A DNA stretch of 64,000 nucleotides from Roseiarcus sp963835955 (GTDB lineage Bacteria; Pseudomonadota; Alphaproteobacteria; Rhizobiales; Beijerinckiaceae). The DNA lies in NCBI GenBank assembly GCA_963835955.1, contig CAWIHZ010000013.1:62001-126000 (forward strand). Direction: 5' to 3'. Each line of letters opens with the position of its first letter. The stretch's first letter is position 1. The notes beneath the pieces are model-generated. The model made no database searches. It saw nothing but the letters and a program-made list of their open reading frames with translations, and was not told where the DNA came from. The position numbers and the translations under genes are program-made. Positions 26,943-36,817 of this stretch are shown piece by piece.

Positions 26943-28114
26943 GCGATCCCCTTCGCGCGGGCCGCCGCATCAATGAAACCTCGGGTGGTGTCGACGAGGT
27001 CGGGCACATCGAGCAGAAAGGCGTCGTGTCCGCGATCGGTTTCGATCTCGACGAAAGAGACCGAGGCGCCTCCAGCATTGAGGGCGCGGACGATCGCACG
27101 CGAGTCGGTGGTCGGAAACAGCCAGTCGGAGGTGAATGAGACCACGCAAAAGCGCGTTCGCGAGCCTTTGAACGCGTTCGCGAGCGATCCGCCATAGTCT
27201 GCTGCGAGATCGAAATAGTCCATCGCCCGCGTCATGTAGAGATAGGAATTCGGATCGAAGCGCTCGACGAAGATCGCGCCTTGGTGCCTCAGGTAGGATT
27301 CGATCTGGAAGTCCGCGTCGAAGGAGAATGTGCGGGCCGAGCGATTCTGCAGGTTGCGGCCGAAGCGGCGATGCAGCGCGCTGTCCGAAAGGTAAGTGAT
27401 GTGGGCTGCCATGCGCGCGACCGCCAGGCCTTTCGAGGGCCTCGTGCGTTCGACCAGATAGCGTCCGCCCCGCCAGTCCGGGTCGGCCATGATCGCCTGT
27501 CGGCCGACCTCGTGGAACGCAATATTCTGCGAGGAATGGCGGGCCGCGGTGGCGATCGGCAAGGCGGCGAACACGCGCTCGGGGTAGCTCGCCGCCCATT
27601 GCAGCACCTGCATGCCGCCCATCGACCCGCCCACGACGCAAAACAGCGTGTCGATCCCGAGATGGTCGATCAGCAGCGCTTGCGCCCGCACCATGTCGGC
27701 GATCGTGACCACGGGAAAGTCGAGCCCGTAAGGTTCGCCGTTTTCGGGATTGATCGAAGCAGGGCCGGTAGAGCCCATGCAGCCGCCGAGGACGTTGGCG
27801 CAGATGATGAAAAAGCGATCAGTGTCGAAGGGCCGGCCGGGACCGACCATCGTTTCCCACCAGCCGCGCCGCCCGGTGATGGGGTGACGATTGGCGACAT
27901 GCTGATCGCCGGTCAGGGCATGACAAATCAGCAGCGCGTTTGACTTCTGCGCGTTGAGGTCGCCGTAGACCTGATAGGCGATGGTGACCGGCGCCAGAGT
28001 CGCGCCAGAGTCCATCCGAAGCATGGATTGAGCGCCGATCTGCAGTGAAAAACTGTCCGGGGAAACGGACTGGCTCGCCCCGGCCGCATGCGCAAAAGTA
28101 ACTTCGCCCCCCAT
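26939..28114 (-). CDS. metXA: Homoserine O-acetyltransferase
   Basis: First committed step of methionine synthesis: acetyl-CoA plus homoserine gives O-acetylhomoserine. It is 391 aa with an alpha/beta-hydrolase fold. The nucleophile serine is in GGSMGGMQVLQWA, the oxyanion region is CHALTGDQHVA, the conserved loop is ANVLGGCMGSTGP, and the late Asp/His are in SFTSDWLFP and RGHDAFLL. It overlaps metW by four bases. A promoter-like pair lies upstream at 28173-28200; no clear SAM-II riboswitch was recognised. Confidence 0.94.
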   Translation of the reverse strand: MGGEVTFAHAAGASQSVSPDSFSLQIGAQSMLRMDSGATLAPVTIAYQVYGDLNAQKSNALLICHALTGDQHVANRHPITGRRGWWETMVGPGRPFDTDRFFIICANVLGGCMGSTGPASINPENGEPYGLDFPVVTIADMVRAQALLIDHLGIDTLFCVVGGSMGGMQVLQWAASYPERVFAALPIATAARHSSQNIAFHEVGRQAIMADPDWRGGRYLVERTRPSKGLAVARMAAHITYLSDSALHRRFGRNLQNRSARTFSFDADFQIESYLRHQGAIFVERFDPNSYLYMTRAMDYFDLAADYGGSLANAFKGSRTRFCVVSFTSDWLFPTTDSRAIVRALNAGGASVSFVEIETDRGHDAFLLDVPDLVDTTRGFIDAAARAKGIA

Positions 28115-28172
28115 CGGCCATGCCTCTCGGCTCGGAATTCAAGTTTGGTTCTGTTTGTCGAACGGTCTGTTT

Positions 28173-28200
28173 GTTATACAGGAAGACAGGGCGAATGCAA
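28173..28200 (-). promoter_or_regulatory. Candidate sigma-70 promoter for metXA
   Basis: On the minus strand, TTGCAT (28200-28195) is followed after 16 bases by TATAAC (28178-28173). The second hexamer matches the consensus at five positions. It sits about 60 bp upstream of the metXA start and in the right direction. Assigned by eye only. Confidence 0.4.
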
Positions 28201-28357
28201 GTTTTACGACGGTTTACGGCGAGGCCGCAGCGCGACGGCGTTCTTGGCGCATTGATTTGACACGGAAATAGGGCGCGGGAGGCCAGCGGCGCGACATGTC
28301 GCGCCTTTGCTCTAGGGGCGCAGCCTTTCCGGACAACAGGCTTGTGAAGCTCTGCAC

Positions 28358-29470
<1,113 letters not shown>

Positions 29471-29515
29471 GGTCGCTTCGACGGTCTCGACGTGGAACAG
29501 GGTTGGGGAGCGCAC

Positions 29516-29570
29516 AGCAGGATTTCGGAAAAGGGGCTACCGGTCTTCCGACAAAATTCTGCTTCTGAAA
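29516..29570. repeat. Palindromic repeat, family 2, copy 1
   Basis: An imperfect inverted repeat built on GATTTCGGAAAAGG and CCGGTCTTCCGACAAAATT, with outer arms AGCAG and CTGCT. It matches the related element at 35283-35338 in layout and much of its sequence. It lies between leuB and holA. Confidence 0.5.
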
Positions 29571-29753
29571 GGAGTCCAAGGAACGCCTGCTTAGACGATT
29601 TCTTTTTTTGGCGAAAGGCGCCGCGGAGTGAAAAGTCTCGAGATCAGGCGCCTCGGGCGTTATGCGCGCGCGAGCGCATGACCAAGGCGTGGCGATGTTG
29701 CCCCAAAAGCGAAAAGATTCGACAACACCCGGCGTTCGAACGCGAGGAACCGG

Positions 29754-30788
29754 ATGACCGTGGTCAAAAGCGCCGCCGCGGACGGCTTCATTCAGAGGAT
29801 GGCCGCGGACGTCCGTTTTTGTCTCGTTCACGGATCGGACGAGGGGCTGACCCACGAGCGATCGAAGGCCATTGTCCGCAAGGTTTTGTCCGGCGACACG
29901 GACCCGTTGCGGCTCACCAGACTGGAAGGCGACGCGATCGCCAAAGAGCCGGGCATTCTCGTGGACGAGGCCTATGCCGCCTCCATTTTCGGCGGCAGCA
30001 GGGCGATCTGGATCGACGCGCAGGGTCGCGACCTGCTGGCGGCGCTGGCGCCCTTGTTCGAAAATCCGCCGAAAGATTGCACGATCGTCGTCAAGGCTGG
30101 ACAGCTGAAGAAGGGAACCGCGCTGCGCAGCGCCTTTGAGAAAATGGCGAACGGAGCCTCGATCGAGTGCTACGCGGACGAGCCGAAAGAACTCGGATCG
30201 CTGATCGACGCGGCGCTTCGCGAGGGCGGGCTCACGATATCGGGCGAGGCTCGCGCGGACCTGCAGGCGCTCCTCGGCGCGGACCGGCAGACGACGCGGG
30301 GCGAGATCGCGAAATTGATGCTCTATTCGCTGGGATGCTCGCGAATCGAGGCCGCGGACGTCGAAGCGATCGTGTCCGACGCCGCCCCCTCAGTACAGGA
30401 TGAGCTCGTAGATCGTGCGCTGCTTGGCGATTTGCCCGCAGTGGCGGTCTACGCCACTCGATTCTTCCGCGAGGGCGGCGATGCGCAGGGTTTGATGGCT
30501 CGCCTCGTCGCGCGACTGACGCTGCTCTATCGGCTTCGGCTGGAGATGGACCAGGGTCGTCCGTTCGACGCGGCGTGTCAGGCCTTGTTTGTCAAGCTTC
30601 CCTCGACCGCATTGCGTGGACTTGGCGCTGTCGCGGCGCGCTGGACGGCCGATTCGATCGCTCAGCAGTTTCCCGCTGTGCGCACGGCCAGCGCGCGGGT
30701 GCGGGCTGATCCGCGCCTGTCCGAGGTCCTGGCGACGCGCACGCTTTGGGCGTTGGCTTCACGCTCGAACCTTAAAGGAAGACACTAA
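29754..30788 (+). CDS. holA: DNA polymerase III subunit delta
   Basis: Clamp-loader subunit that opens the beta clamp; 344 aa, normal for HolA. Features seen: N-terminal FCLVHGSDEGLTHERSK, which replaces a Walker A-like loop, and VDEAYAASIFGGSRAIWID. The middle has GLTISGEARADLQALLGADR and the C-terminal collar LYRLRLEMDQGRPFD. The start is an ATG at 29754 preceded by GAGGAA. In many relatives holA follows leuS and lptE; neither is adjacent here. It converges on parB across 136 bp. Confidence 0.9.
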   Translation: MTVVKSAAADGFIQRMAADVRFCLVHGSDEGLTHERSKAIVRKVLSGDTDPLRLTRLEGDAIAKEPGILVDEAYAASIFGGSRAIWIDAQGRDLLAALAPLFENPPKDCTIVVKAGQLKKGTALRSAFEKMANGASIECYADEPKELGSLIDAALREGGLTISGEARADLQALLGADRQTTRGEIAKLMLYSLGCSRIEAADVEAIVSDAAPSVQDELVDRALLGDLPAVAVYATRFFREGGDAQGLMARLVARLTLLYRLRLEMDQGRPFDAACQALFVKLPSTALRGLGAVAARWTADSIAQQFPAVRTASARVRADPRLSEVLATRTLWALASRSNLKGRH

Positions 30789-30924
30789 GCGCAAGACATA
30801 CGGAATTAGTGGAACCCGGAGCCTCGGTGGCGTGGCCGTGCCGGATCGAACCTGATTGCCGTGAATTTGCTCCAGTTGCGGCTATCGGCTAAGATATTGA
30901 ATTGATGAATGTATTCCGTCAGCA

Positions 30925-31815
30925 TTAGAGCGCTGCGGATCGGGACAGCCGGCGGCAGATATCGTCGAGCTGCTCGAAATCGCGAAAGCCGATACGGATG
31001 TCGCCGCTCTCGCCAGAGTGTCGGATCGTGACTTTCGCGCCGAGCGCCAGGCCGAGCTTGTCCTGAAGGGCGAGGGTGTCGGCGTCGACCTGGACAGGCG
31101 GCTTCCGGGGCCGTGTCTCCCGGCCTGAATTTGTGCCCAGCCGCTCGATGTCCCTGACCGTCAGGCCTTCGGAGACGACCCGGTCGGCCAGCGCATCCGG
31201 GTCGGCCACCGCAAGCAGGGCGCGCGCGTGTCCGGCCGAGATTTGCCCGCTGGCGAGCAGCGCCCGCGTATGCTCGGGCAGATTAACGAGGCGCAGGGTA
31301 TTGGCGACGTGGCTGCGGCTTTTGCCGACGATGCGTCCGATATCGGCATGCGAATAACCGTGGTCAGCGCCCAACAGGGCGTAGCCAGCGGCTTCTTCGA
31401 GCGCGTTGAGGTCGGCGCGCTGCACATTTTCGATGATGGCGATTTCAAGCGCCTCCCGGTCGTCGGCCTCGACGACGAGAATCGGGATTTCGTGCTGTCC
31501 GGCCCGTTGCGCCGCCCGCCAGCGGCGCTCGCCGGCGACGATTTCGTAGGCGTCGGCGACGCGCGGGATGGCGCGAACCACCACCGGTTGAATCACGCCG
31601 CGCTCCTTGATCGAGGCGGCGAGTTCTTCGAGTTCGTCTTCGTCGAACCGCCTCCGGGGGTTGCGCGGATTCGGTCGAAGGAATTCGATCGGAGTTTTTC
31701 GCACCCCGCGCGACTGAGCGAACGCGCTCGGCTCTTCCCCCGGCGCGCCAAGCAGCGCGGCAAGGCCTCGTCCCAGGCGAGGGCGCTGTTCCGTTCGTGA
31801 GGCTTCGTCGGCCAT
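30925..31815 (-). CDS. parB: Chromosome partitioning protein ParB
   Basis: CTP-dependent DNA clamp that loads at parS; 296 aa. The N-terminal lead RPRLGRGLAALLG is typical. The CTP-binding motifs are seen as NPRNPRRRFDEDELEELA and GERRWRAAQRAG, the helix-turn-helix region as NVQRADLNALEEAAGY and IGRIVGKSRSHVANTLRL, and the C-terminal dimer domain as IRIGFRDFEQLDDICRRL. It follows parA by 35 bp on the same strand. Two candidate parS sites occur 2.4-4.6 kb away in the same block. Confidence 0.95.
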   Translation of the reverse strand: MADEASRTEQRPRLGRGLAALLGAPGEEPSAFAQSRGVRKTPIEFLRPNPRNPRRRFDEDELEELAASIKERGVIQPVVVRAIPRVADAYEIVAGERRWRAAQRAGQHEIPILVVEADDREALEIAIIENVQRADLNALEEAAGYALLGADHGYSHADIGRIVGKSRSHVANTLRLVNLPEHTRALLASGQISAGHARALLAVADPDALADRVVSEGLTVRDIERLGTNSGRETRPRKPPVQVDADTLALQDKLGLALGAKVTIRHSGESGDIRIGFRDFEQLDDICRRLSRSAAL

Positions 31816-31850
31816 GAATCGCTGGTCTCCCTAGCGGCGCTTGCGGGCTT

Positions 31851-32696
31851 TCAAGCGGCGCGCCAACGCCCTTCCCGCCGAATGACTTCGGAAGCGAGCC
31901 TGAGGTAGGCCTGGCTGCCGGCGCATTTGAGGTCGTAAAGCAACACTGGCTTGCCGTGCGAGGGCGCCTCGGACACGCGGACGTTGCGGGGGATCACCGT
32001 GTCATAGACCGTGTCGCCCATGTGCGCCCGCACGTCCGCGACCACCTGTCCGGCGAGGCTGTTGCGGGGGTCGAACATGGTCAGGACCACGCCATGAATG
32101 GTTAACGCCGGGTTGAGAGCGCCTCGGACCTGCTCGACGGTGGCGAGAAGCTGCGACAGACCTTCGAGCGCGAAAAATTCGCATTGCAGCGGCACCACCA
32201 CGGCGTCCGCCGCGGCGAGCGCGTTGATGGTCAGCAGATTGAGCGAGGGCGGACAATCGACCAGAACGTAAGTGATCCGTTTGACGTCTTCGGCGGGCGA
32301 GGCCGCGAACGCCCTGAGCGCATTTCGTAATTTGTAGGCGCGGTCCGGCGCGCCGGAAATCTCGAGTTCGACCCCGAGAAGGTCCATGCTCGAGGGCGCG
32401 ATCAGCAGGCGAGGCACGGCGGTCGGCATAATGACCTCCGCCAGGGTTCGCTCGCCGATCAGCATATCGTAGCTCGACAGGACGCGGGCCTTGCGATCGA
32501 TTCCAAGGCCTGTGGAGGCGTTGCCCTGAGGGTCGAGATCGATGATGAGGACGTGCTCGCCGATGGCCGCCAGGGCGGTTCCGAGGTTGATCGCAGTGGT
32601 CGTCTTGCCGACTCCGCCCTTCTGGTTGGCCATGACGAGGACGCGCGGAGGCGCTACGCGCGCGTCGTCGCCGGACGGAAGGTGGGTCGGGGTCAT
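31851..32696 (-). CDS. parA: Chromosome partitioning ATPase ParA
   Basis: Walker-type ATPase that drives ParB-parS segregation; 281 aa. The deviant Walker A is KGGVGKTTTAINLG near residue 26, with IDLDPQGNASTGLG and VDCPPSLNLLTINAL behind it, and the conserved TMFDPRNSLAGQV stretch. Its ATG overlaps the rsmG stop by four bases (ATGA), so it belongs to the mnmG-rsmG-parA-parB transcription unit. Confidence 0.95.
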   Translation of the reverse strand: MTPTHLPSGDDARVAPPRVLVMANQKGGVGKTTTAINLGTALAAIGEHVLIIDLDPQGNASTGLGIDRKARVLSSYDMLIGERTLAEVIMPTAVPRLLIAPSSMDLLGVELEISGAPDRAYKLRNALRAFAASPAEDVKRITYVLVDCPPSLNLLTINALAAADAVVVPLQCEFFALEGLSQLLATVEQVRGALNPALTIHGVVLTMFDPRNSLAGQVVADVRAHMGDTVYDTVIPRNVRVSEAPSHGKPVLLYDLKCAGSQAYLRLASEVIRREGRWRAA

Positions 32697-33391
32697 GGCG
32701 TGGATTTCAATCTCCGCCGATTCGCTCTACCGATTCGCAGAATGCCGGCCTCGGCATCGACCGCGCTGGGAAGGACTTCTACCGCGGAGCCGCGGCCGAG
32801 GGTCAACGCCTCGACTTGATCTTCAGCGGAACGGCCGCGTGGAAACACTCCAATCGCTCCTTGCTCCAGCCACACTCTGGCCAGTTCGAGCGTCTTCGGC
32901 AAGGGGGCGAAGGCCCTTGCGGTGACGGCGTCCACAGGCGCGAAGCAGGACGGGTCGATATTTTCGAGCCGCGCGGGGTGGATTTGCGCCGGAGCGCCGG
33001 TCACGCGGACGACTTCGCGCAGGAAGGCGCATTTACGCTTGTCGCTTTCAACGCAATGAACCACGGCGCCTTGGGCGTCCGTGAGCTGAATTGCGATTAC
33101 GAGACCTGGAAATCCGGCGCCGGACCCGATGTCGAGCCATCGCCGCGCGTCTGGAGCCAGAGCGATCAACTGGGCGCAATCGGCAATGTGGCGGGTCCAG
33201 GCCGAAGCAAAGCTCGACTCGGAAATCAGATTGGTTGTCTTACGCCAGCGCCCCAGCAAATCGATAAAGATGGCGAAGCGCTTCTCCGTTTCACGTGAAA
33301 CAGGGACGAGGCGCAGCGCGGTTTGGCGATCACGTTCCAGATGCTCGGCCAAGGGGGCCGACGCGGCGCGAGGCGCCTCTCCCCGACTCAT
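32693..33391 (-). CDS. rsmG: 16S rRNA (guanine527-N7)-methyltransferase RsmG
   Basis: Methylates G527 of 16S rRNA using SAM; 232 aa. The SAM-binding motif is WLDIGSGAGFPGLVIA, with VVHCVESDKRKCAFLREV and VTARAFAPL further on. The N-terminal V-S-R-E-T run (residues 31-35) is encoded by a parS-like palindrome, so this stretch serves protein and DNA roles together. It overlaps mnmG upstream by four bases and parA downstream by four. Confidence 0.94.
   Translation of the reverse strand: MSRGEAPRAASAPLAEHLERDRQTALRLVPVSRETEKRFAIFIDLLGRWRKTTNLISESSFASAWTRHIADCAQLIALAPDARRWLDIGSGAGFPGLVIAIQLTDAQGAVVHCVESDKRKCAFLREVVRVTGAPAQIHPARLENIDPSCFAPVDAVTARAFAPLPKTLELARVWLEQGAIGVFPRGRSAEDQVEALTLGRGSAVEVLPSAVDAEAGILRIGRANRRRLKSTP
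33287..33302. promoter_or_regulatory. Candidate parS site inside rsmG
   Basis: The 14-base palindrome GTTTCACGTGAAAC (33288-33301) is perfect. With one flanking base on each side it matches the widely conserved 16-base parS at 15 positions. It codes for V-S-R-E-T in rsmG and lies about 0.6 kb from parA. ParB-binding centromere sites near parAB are the rule. Confidence 0.85.
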
Positions 33392-35271
33392 TCCGCGCGC
33401 GCGGTCGAATCGGCTCTGGAGCGTCGGACCGCCCGTCTCGCATGGGCGGCGACCAGCGCCAACGCCGCCGGCGTTACGCCCTCGACCCGGCCAGCCTGGC
33501 CGAGGCTTTTCGGGCGGACCTGGACGAACTTCTGTCGCAACTCATTGGAAAGGCCGGAGAGGCCAGCGTAATCGAGGTCGTCCGGCAAGGCGATGGACTC
33601 GTCGCGTCGATAGCGAGCGACATCCTCGGCCTGTCGGTCGAGATAGACAGCGTATTTCGCGTCCGCCTCGAGCCGCCGCGCCAGGGAAGGGGCGATGCCT
33701 CCTAGATCGGGCCAGACACGCGTCAAAATTGCGATCGAAAATTGCGGCTGGGCCGCCAGTTCGAAGGCCGACCGGCGGACGCCGTCTTGGTTGACCGGCA
33801 ATCCGTGCGCGGCGAGAACCGGCGGCGTGGCGGTCGCCCCGACGAGCATGGCGCGGGCCTCGTCAAGCCGGGCGCGGACGCTTCGATAGGCGGTCGCGCG
33901 TTCCCGGCCGACGCAACCGAGCGCCAGCCCTCTCTCCGTAAGGCGCTCATCGGCGTTGTCGGCGCGCAGCGAAAGCCGAAATTCCGCCCGCGAGGTGAAC
34001 ATGCGATATGGCTCCGTGACGCCAAGGGTCGTCAGATCGTCGATCATGACGCCAAGATACGATTCGGCCCGGTCCAGGATCGCCAGGAACTGGCCGCCAG
34101 CCGCGCGAGCGGCGTTGATTCCGGCCAGCACGCCCTGAGCGGCCGCCTCTTCATAGCCGGTCGTGCCATTGATTTGGCCGGCGAGAAACAGGCCGCGAAG
34201 CCGACGCGCCTCGAGGGTCGGATCGAGACCGCGCGGATCGATATAGTCGTATTCGATGGCGTAGCCGGGACGGAGGATGCGGGCGCGCTCCAGGCCGGGG
34301 ATGCTCGCGACCAGCGCCCTCTGGGTCTCTTCCGGCAGCGAGGTCGAGATGCCGTTCGGATAGACGGTCGGATCGTCAATTCCCTCGGGCTCGAGAAAAA
34401 TCTGATGGCTTTCCCGATCGGCGAAGCGAATCACCTTGTCCTCGATCGAGGGGCAATAACGCGGCCCGCGGCCTGAGATGGCCCCGGAAAAGACGGCCGA
34501 ACGATGAGCGTCGGTCCGAATGATCCGATGGGTCTCGGCGGTCGTGCGGGTGATGTGGCAGGGCAATTGCGGCGCGACAAGCGCAGTCGTCGTCGAGGAA
34601 AAGAACTCCGGCGGCTCGTCGCCATGTTGAATTTCGAGCGATGCGCGGTCGATCGTCGCGCCGTCGAGCCGCGGCGGGGTGCCCGTCTTCAACCGGGCGA
34701 GAGCAAAGCCTGCGGTTTCGAGGCTTTGCGCCAGCGAGACGGACGGCTTGTCGCCGTAGCGCCCCGCCGGGCTGCGCTGATCGCCAAGGTGGATGACCCC
34801 GCGCAGGAAAGTGCCCGTAGTCAATACGACGGACCGGCACCGAAGGAGGCGGCCATCCGCGAGTTCGACGCCGGTGACGACGCCGGCCTCGGAAGCAACG
34901 CGCGCGGCCTCGCCCTCAATCACGGTCAGGTTGGCTTCGGCCGCGATCAGCGCCTGCACCGCCCGGCGATACAGGCCCCTGTCGGCCTGCGCGCGCGGGC
35001 CTTGGACCGCTGGGCCCTTGCGCCGGTTCAGAACGCGAAACTGGATTCCGGCCGCGTCCGCTGCGCGCGCCATCAACCCGTCGAGCGCGTCGATTTCGCG
35101 CACCAGATGGCCTTTGCCGAGGCCGCCGATCGCGGGGTTGCAGGACATCTCGCCGATCGTGGCGAAGCGATGGGTCACCAGGCCGGTTGCAGCGCCACAA
35201 CGCGCCGCCGCCGCGGCGGCTTCGCATCCGGCATGGCCGCCGCCGATCACGATGACGTCAAAACGGGTCAT
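33388..35271 (-). CDS. mnmG: tRNA uridine-34 5-carboxymethylaminomethyl modification enzyme MnmG
   Basis: FAD protein that works with MnmE to modify U34 of certain tRNAs; 627 aa from the ATG at 35271. An in-frame extension to 35340 was rejected because it reads through a palindromic repeat. The FAD-binding motif is IGGGHAGCEAAAAAAR, followed by IGEMSCNPAIGGLGKGHLV, which is diagnostic for MnmG, and RNRRKGPAVQGPRAQADR. Later motifs are INGTTGYEEAAAQG and FTSRAEFRLSLRADNAD. It overlaps rsmG by four bases. Confidence 0.96.
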   Translation of the reverse strand: MTRFDVIVIGGGHAGCEAAAAAARCGAATGLVTHRFATIGEMSCNPAIGGLGKGHLVREIDALDGLMARAADAAGIQFRVLNRRKGPAVQGPRAQADRGLYRRAVQALIAAEANLTVIEGEAARVASEAGVVTGVELADGRLLRCRSVVLTTGTFLRGVIHLGDQRSPAGRYGDKPSVSLAQSLETAGFALARLKTGTPPRLDGATIDRASLEIQHGDEPPEFFSSTTTALVAPQLPCHITRTTAETHRIIRTDAHRSAVFSGAISGRGPRYCPSIEDKVIRFADRESHQIFLEPEGIDDPTVYPNGISTSLPEETQRALVASIPGLERARILRPGYAIEYDYIDPRGLDPTLEARRLRGLFLAGQINGTTGYEEAAAQGVLAGINAARAAGGQFLAILDRAESYLGVMIDDLTTLGVTEPYRMFTSRAEFRLSLRADNADERLTERGLALGCVGRERATAYRSVRARLDEARAMLVGATATPPVLAAHGLPVNQDGVRRSAFELAAQPQFSIAILTRVWPDLGGIAPSLARRLEADAKYAVYLDRQAEDVARYRRDESIALPDDLDYAGLSGLSNELRQKFVQVRPKSLGQAGRVEGVTPAALALVAAHARRAVRRSRADSTARAE

Positions 35272-35282
35272 GGCGAACCTGC

Positions 35283-35338
35283 TCAACAGAATTTCGGATA
35301 AACGGTCACCCGTTCTCCGAGAAAAACTCCGTTTCTTC
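35283..35338. repeat. Palindromic repeat, family 2, copy 2
   Basis: AGAATTTCGGATAAACGG and CCGTTCTCCGAGAAAAACT form imperfect inverted arms. The arrangement and spacing match the copy at 29516-29570. It lies just upstream of mnmG, between mnmG and the intergenic parS. Confidence 0.5.
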
Positions 35339-35402
35339 ACAACGAGTTTAACCGGAGATTCGTCAGCTCGCCAGCAAATTCCTGTTGAAAGGCGCTCTAG
35401 AA

Positions 35403-35418
35403 TGTTTCACGTGAAACG
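35403..35418. promoter_or_regulatory. Candidate parS site between mnmE and mnmG
   Basis: TGTTTCACGTGAAACG contains the same perfect 14-base palindrome (35404-35417) as the site in rsmG and matches the conserved 16-base parS at 15 positions. It lies in the short mnmE-mnmG spacer, about 2.1 kb from the first site. Confidence 0.88.
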
Positions 35419-35434
35419 CCGTTCTGGCGTTTTT

Positions 35435-36763
35435 TTATTTTCCAACACAAAGGCGGGAAAAAATCTCTCCCAACACCTCTTCGACGCCGATCCGCCCGAC
35501 GACGCGGTCCAGAGCGGCGGCGGCCCGTCGCAGGTCTTCAGCCACCAGCTCAGGCGCCGCGCCCTCTGACGCGAGCGCCGACGTCAGAGCTTCGCGCGCG
35601 TCCTGAAAGGCGCGGCGATGCCGCTCCAGCGCCAGGATCGCGGGCTCGCGCGACGACATGCGCTCTTCGGCCAAATCGGCGATCGCGTCAAGGAGACGAT
35701 CGACGCCCGCGCCGGTCCTAGCCGAAATGGCGATTGCCAATTCCGACATGAGCGGAGGATTTACGCCGGCGAGGTCGCTCTTCGTCCGCACCAGCAGCAT
35801 CGGACCCTGGGCGTCCGGCGTCTGGCCGGACGCGCCGTCGTCGAGCCACAGGGTGAGGTCCGCGCTTTGGGCGCGGCTCCGGGCCCTGGCGACTCCCTCG
35901 CGCTCGATCAGGTCCTCGCTGTCCCGAATCCCGGCCGTATCGATAAGGGTCACCGGATAGCCGCGCAATTCGAGAAACACCTCGATCGGATCGCGAGTCG
36001 TTCCGGCGAAGGGCGAAGTGATCGCGACCTCGCGGCCGGCGAGCGCGTTCATCAGCGTCGACTTTCCCACATTGGGCGGCCCGGCGATTACGACGCTATA
36101 ACCCTCGCGCAGGCGCTGGCCCGCGGCGGCGCCCGACAGCGCGCGATCGATGCGAGCAGTCGCGACCCGGACCGCTCGCCTGACTGTTTCCAAAGTCAGG
36201 TCATCCGCGTCCTCCGCATCGGAAAAATCGATCTGCGCCTCCAGGAGCGCCATCGCCTCGACAAGCTGGCCACGGATCGCTTCGCACTCGCGGCGCAAGG
36301 CGCCGCCGGCAATTCGTTGCGCCTGGCGCCGTTGCGCCTCGGTCTCGGCGTCGACGAGGTCGGCGAGGCCCTCGACCCCCGAAAGATCGATTTTACCGTT
36401 GAGAAACGCGCGCCACGCGAATTCCCCCGGCTCCGCCATTCGCAATCCCGGAATCAGGGCCAGAGCCTTGACCATCGCGACCGTCACCGCACGCCCGCCG
36501 GTCACGCTTAGCTCGGCGACGTCCTCCCCGGTGAAGCTTCTCGGCGCCGCGAAGCGCGTGATCAGCGCCCGATCGAGCGGTTCGCGGGACCGGGGATGAA
36601 TCAAAGTCTTCACGGTGGCTTGGCGGTCGGGAAATTCTGCGCCTGGCGCAAGCGCCCTAAGCGCTGCGGAGCATTCTGATCCGGAAATCCGGAACACGGC
36701 GATCGCCGCCCGTCCAACGCCCGACGCCGGAGCGAAGATGGTGTCCCGCTCGTTGGCAAACAA
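35435..36763 (-). CDS. mnmE: tRNA modification GTPase MnmE
   Basis: K+-activated GTPase that partners MnmG; 442 aa from the TTG at 36763. An AAGGGTG ribosome-binding site lies about ten bases before it. A TTG at 36784 and a GTG at 36775 are alternatives, and no ATG is available. The N-terminal tetrahydrofolate-binding domain begins DTIFAPASGVGRAAIAV. The G-domain has GPPNVGKSTLMNAL, DTAGIRDSEDLIE and VRTKSDL, and the protein ends with the essential C-V-G-K motif. The non-ATG start may keep expression low. Confidence 0.94.
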   Translation of the reverse strand: MFANERDTIFAPASGVGRAAIAVFRISGSECSAALRALAPGAEFPDRQATVKTLIHPRSREPLDRALITRFAAPRSFTGEDVAELSVTGGRAVTVAMVKALALIPGLRMAEPGEFAWRAFLNGKIDLSGVEGLADLVDAETEAQRRQAQRIAGGALRRECEAIRGQLVEAMALLEAQIDFSDAEDADDLTLETVRRAVRVATARIDRALSGAAAGQRLREGYSVVIAGPPNVGKSTLMNALAGREVAITSPFAGTTRDPIEVFLELRGYPVTLIDTAGIRDSEDLIEREGVARARSRAQSADLTLWLDDGASGQTPDAQGPMLLVRTKSDLAGVNPPLMSELAIAISARTGAGVDRLLDAIADLAEERMSSREPAILALERHRRAFQDAREALTSALASEGAAPELVAEDLRRAAAALDRVVGRIGVEEVLGEIFSRLCVGK

Positions 36764-36817
36764 AATACGTAACACCCTTGTCAATACAATCGGGGAAGGG
36801 CCTTACGACCCCGCCCT

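Noticed and set aside
28115..28260. Possible SAM-II riboswitch upstream of metXA
   Set aside because: The location fits, but the pseudoknot-forming consensus segments could not be matched by eye. Only a promoter-like pair was kept.
35414..35440. Hairpin AAACGCC/GGCGTTT followed by a T-run, like an intrinsic terminator
   Set aside because: The T-run follows the hairpin only on the plus strand, but all genes around it are on the minus strand and no plus-strand transcript leads to it. It overlaps the parS site, so it was not called a terminator.
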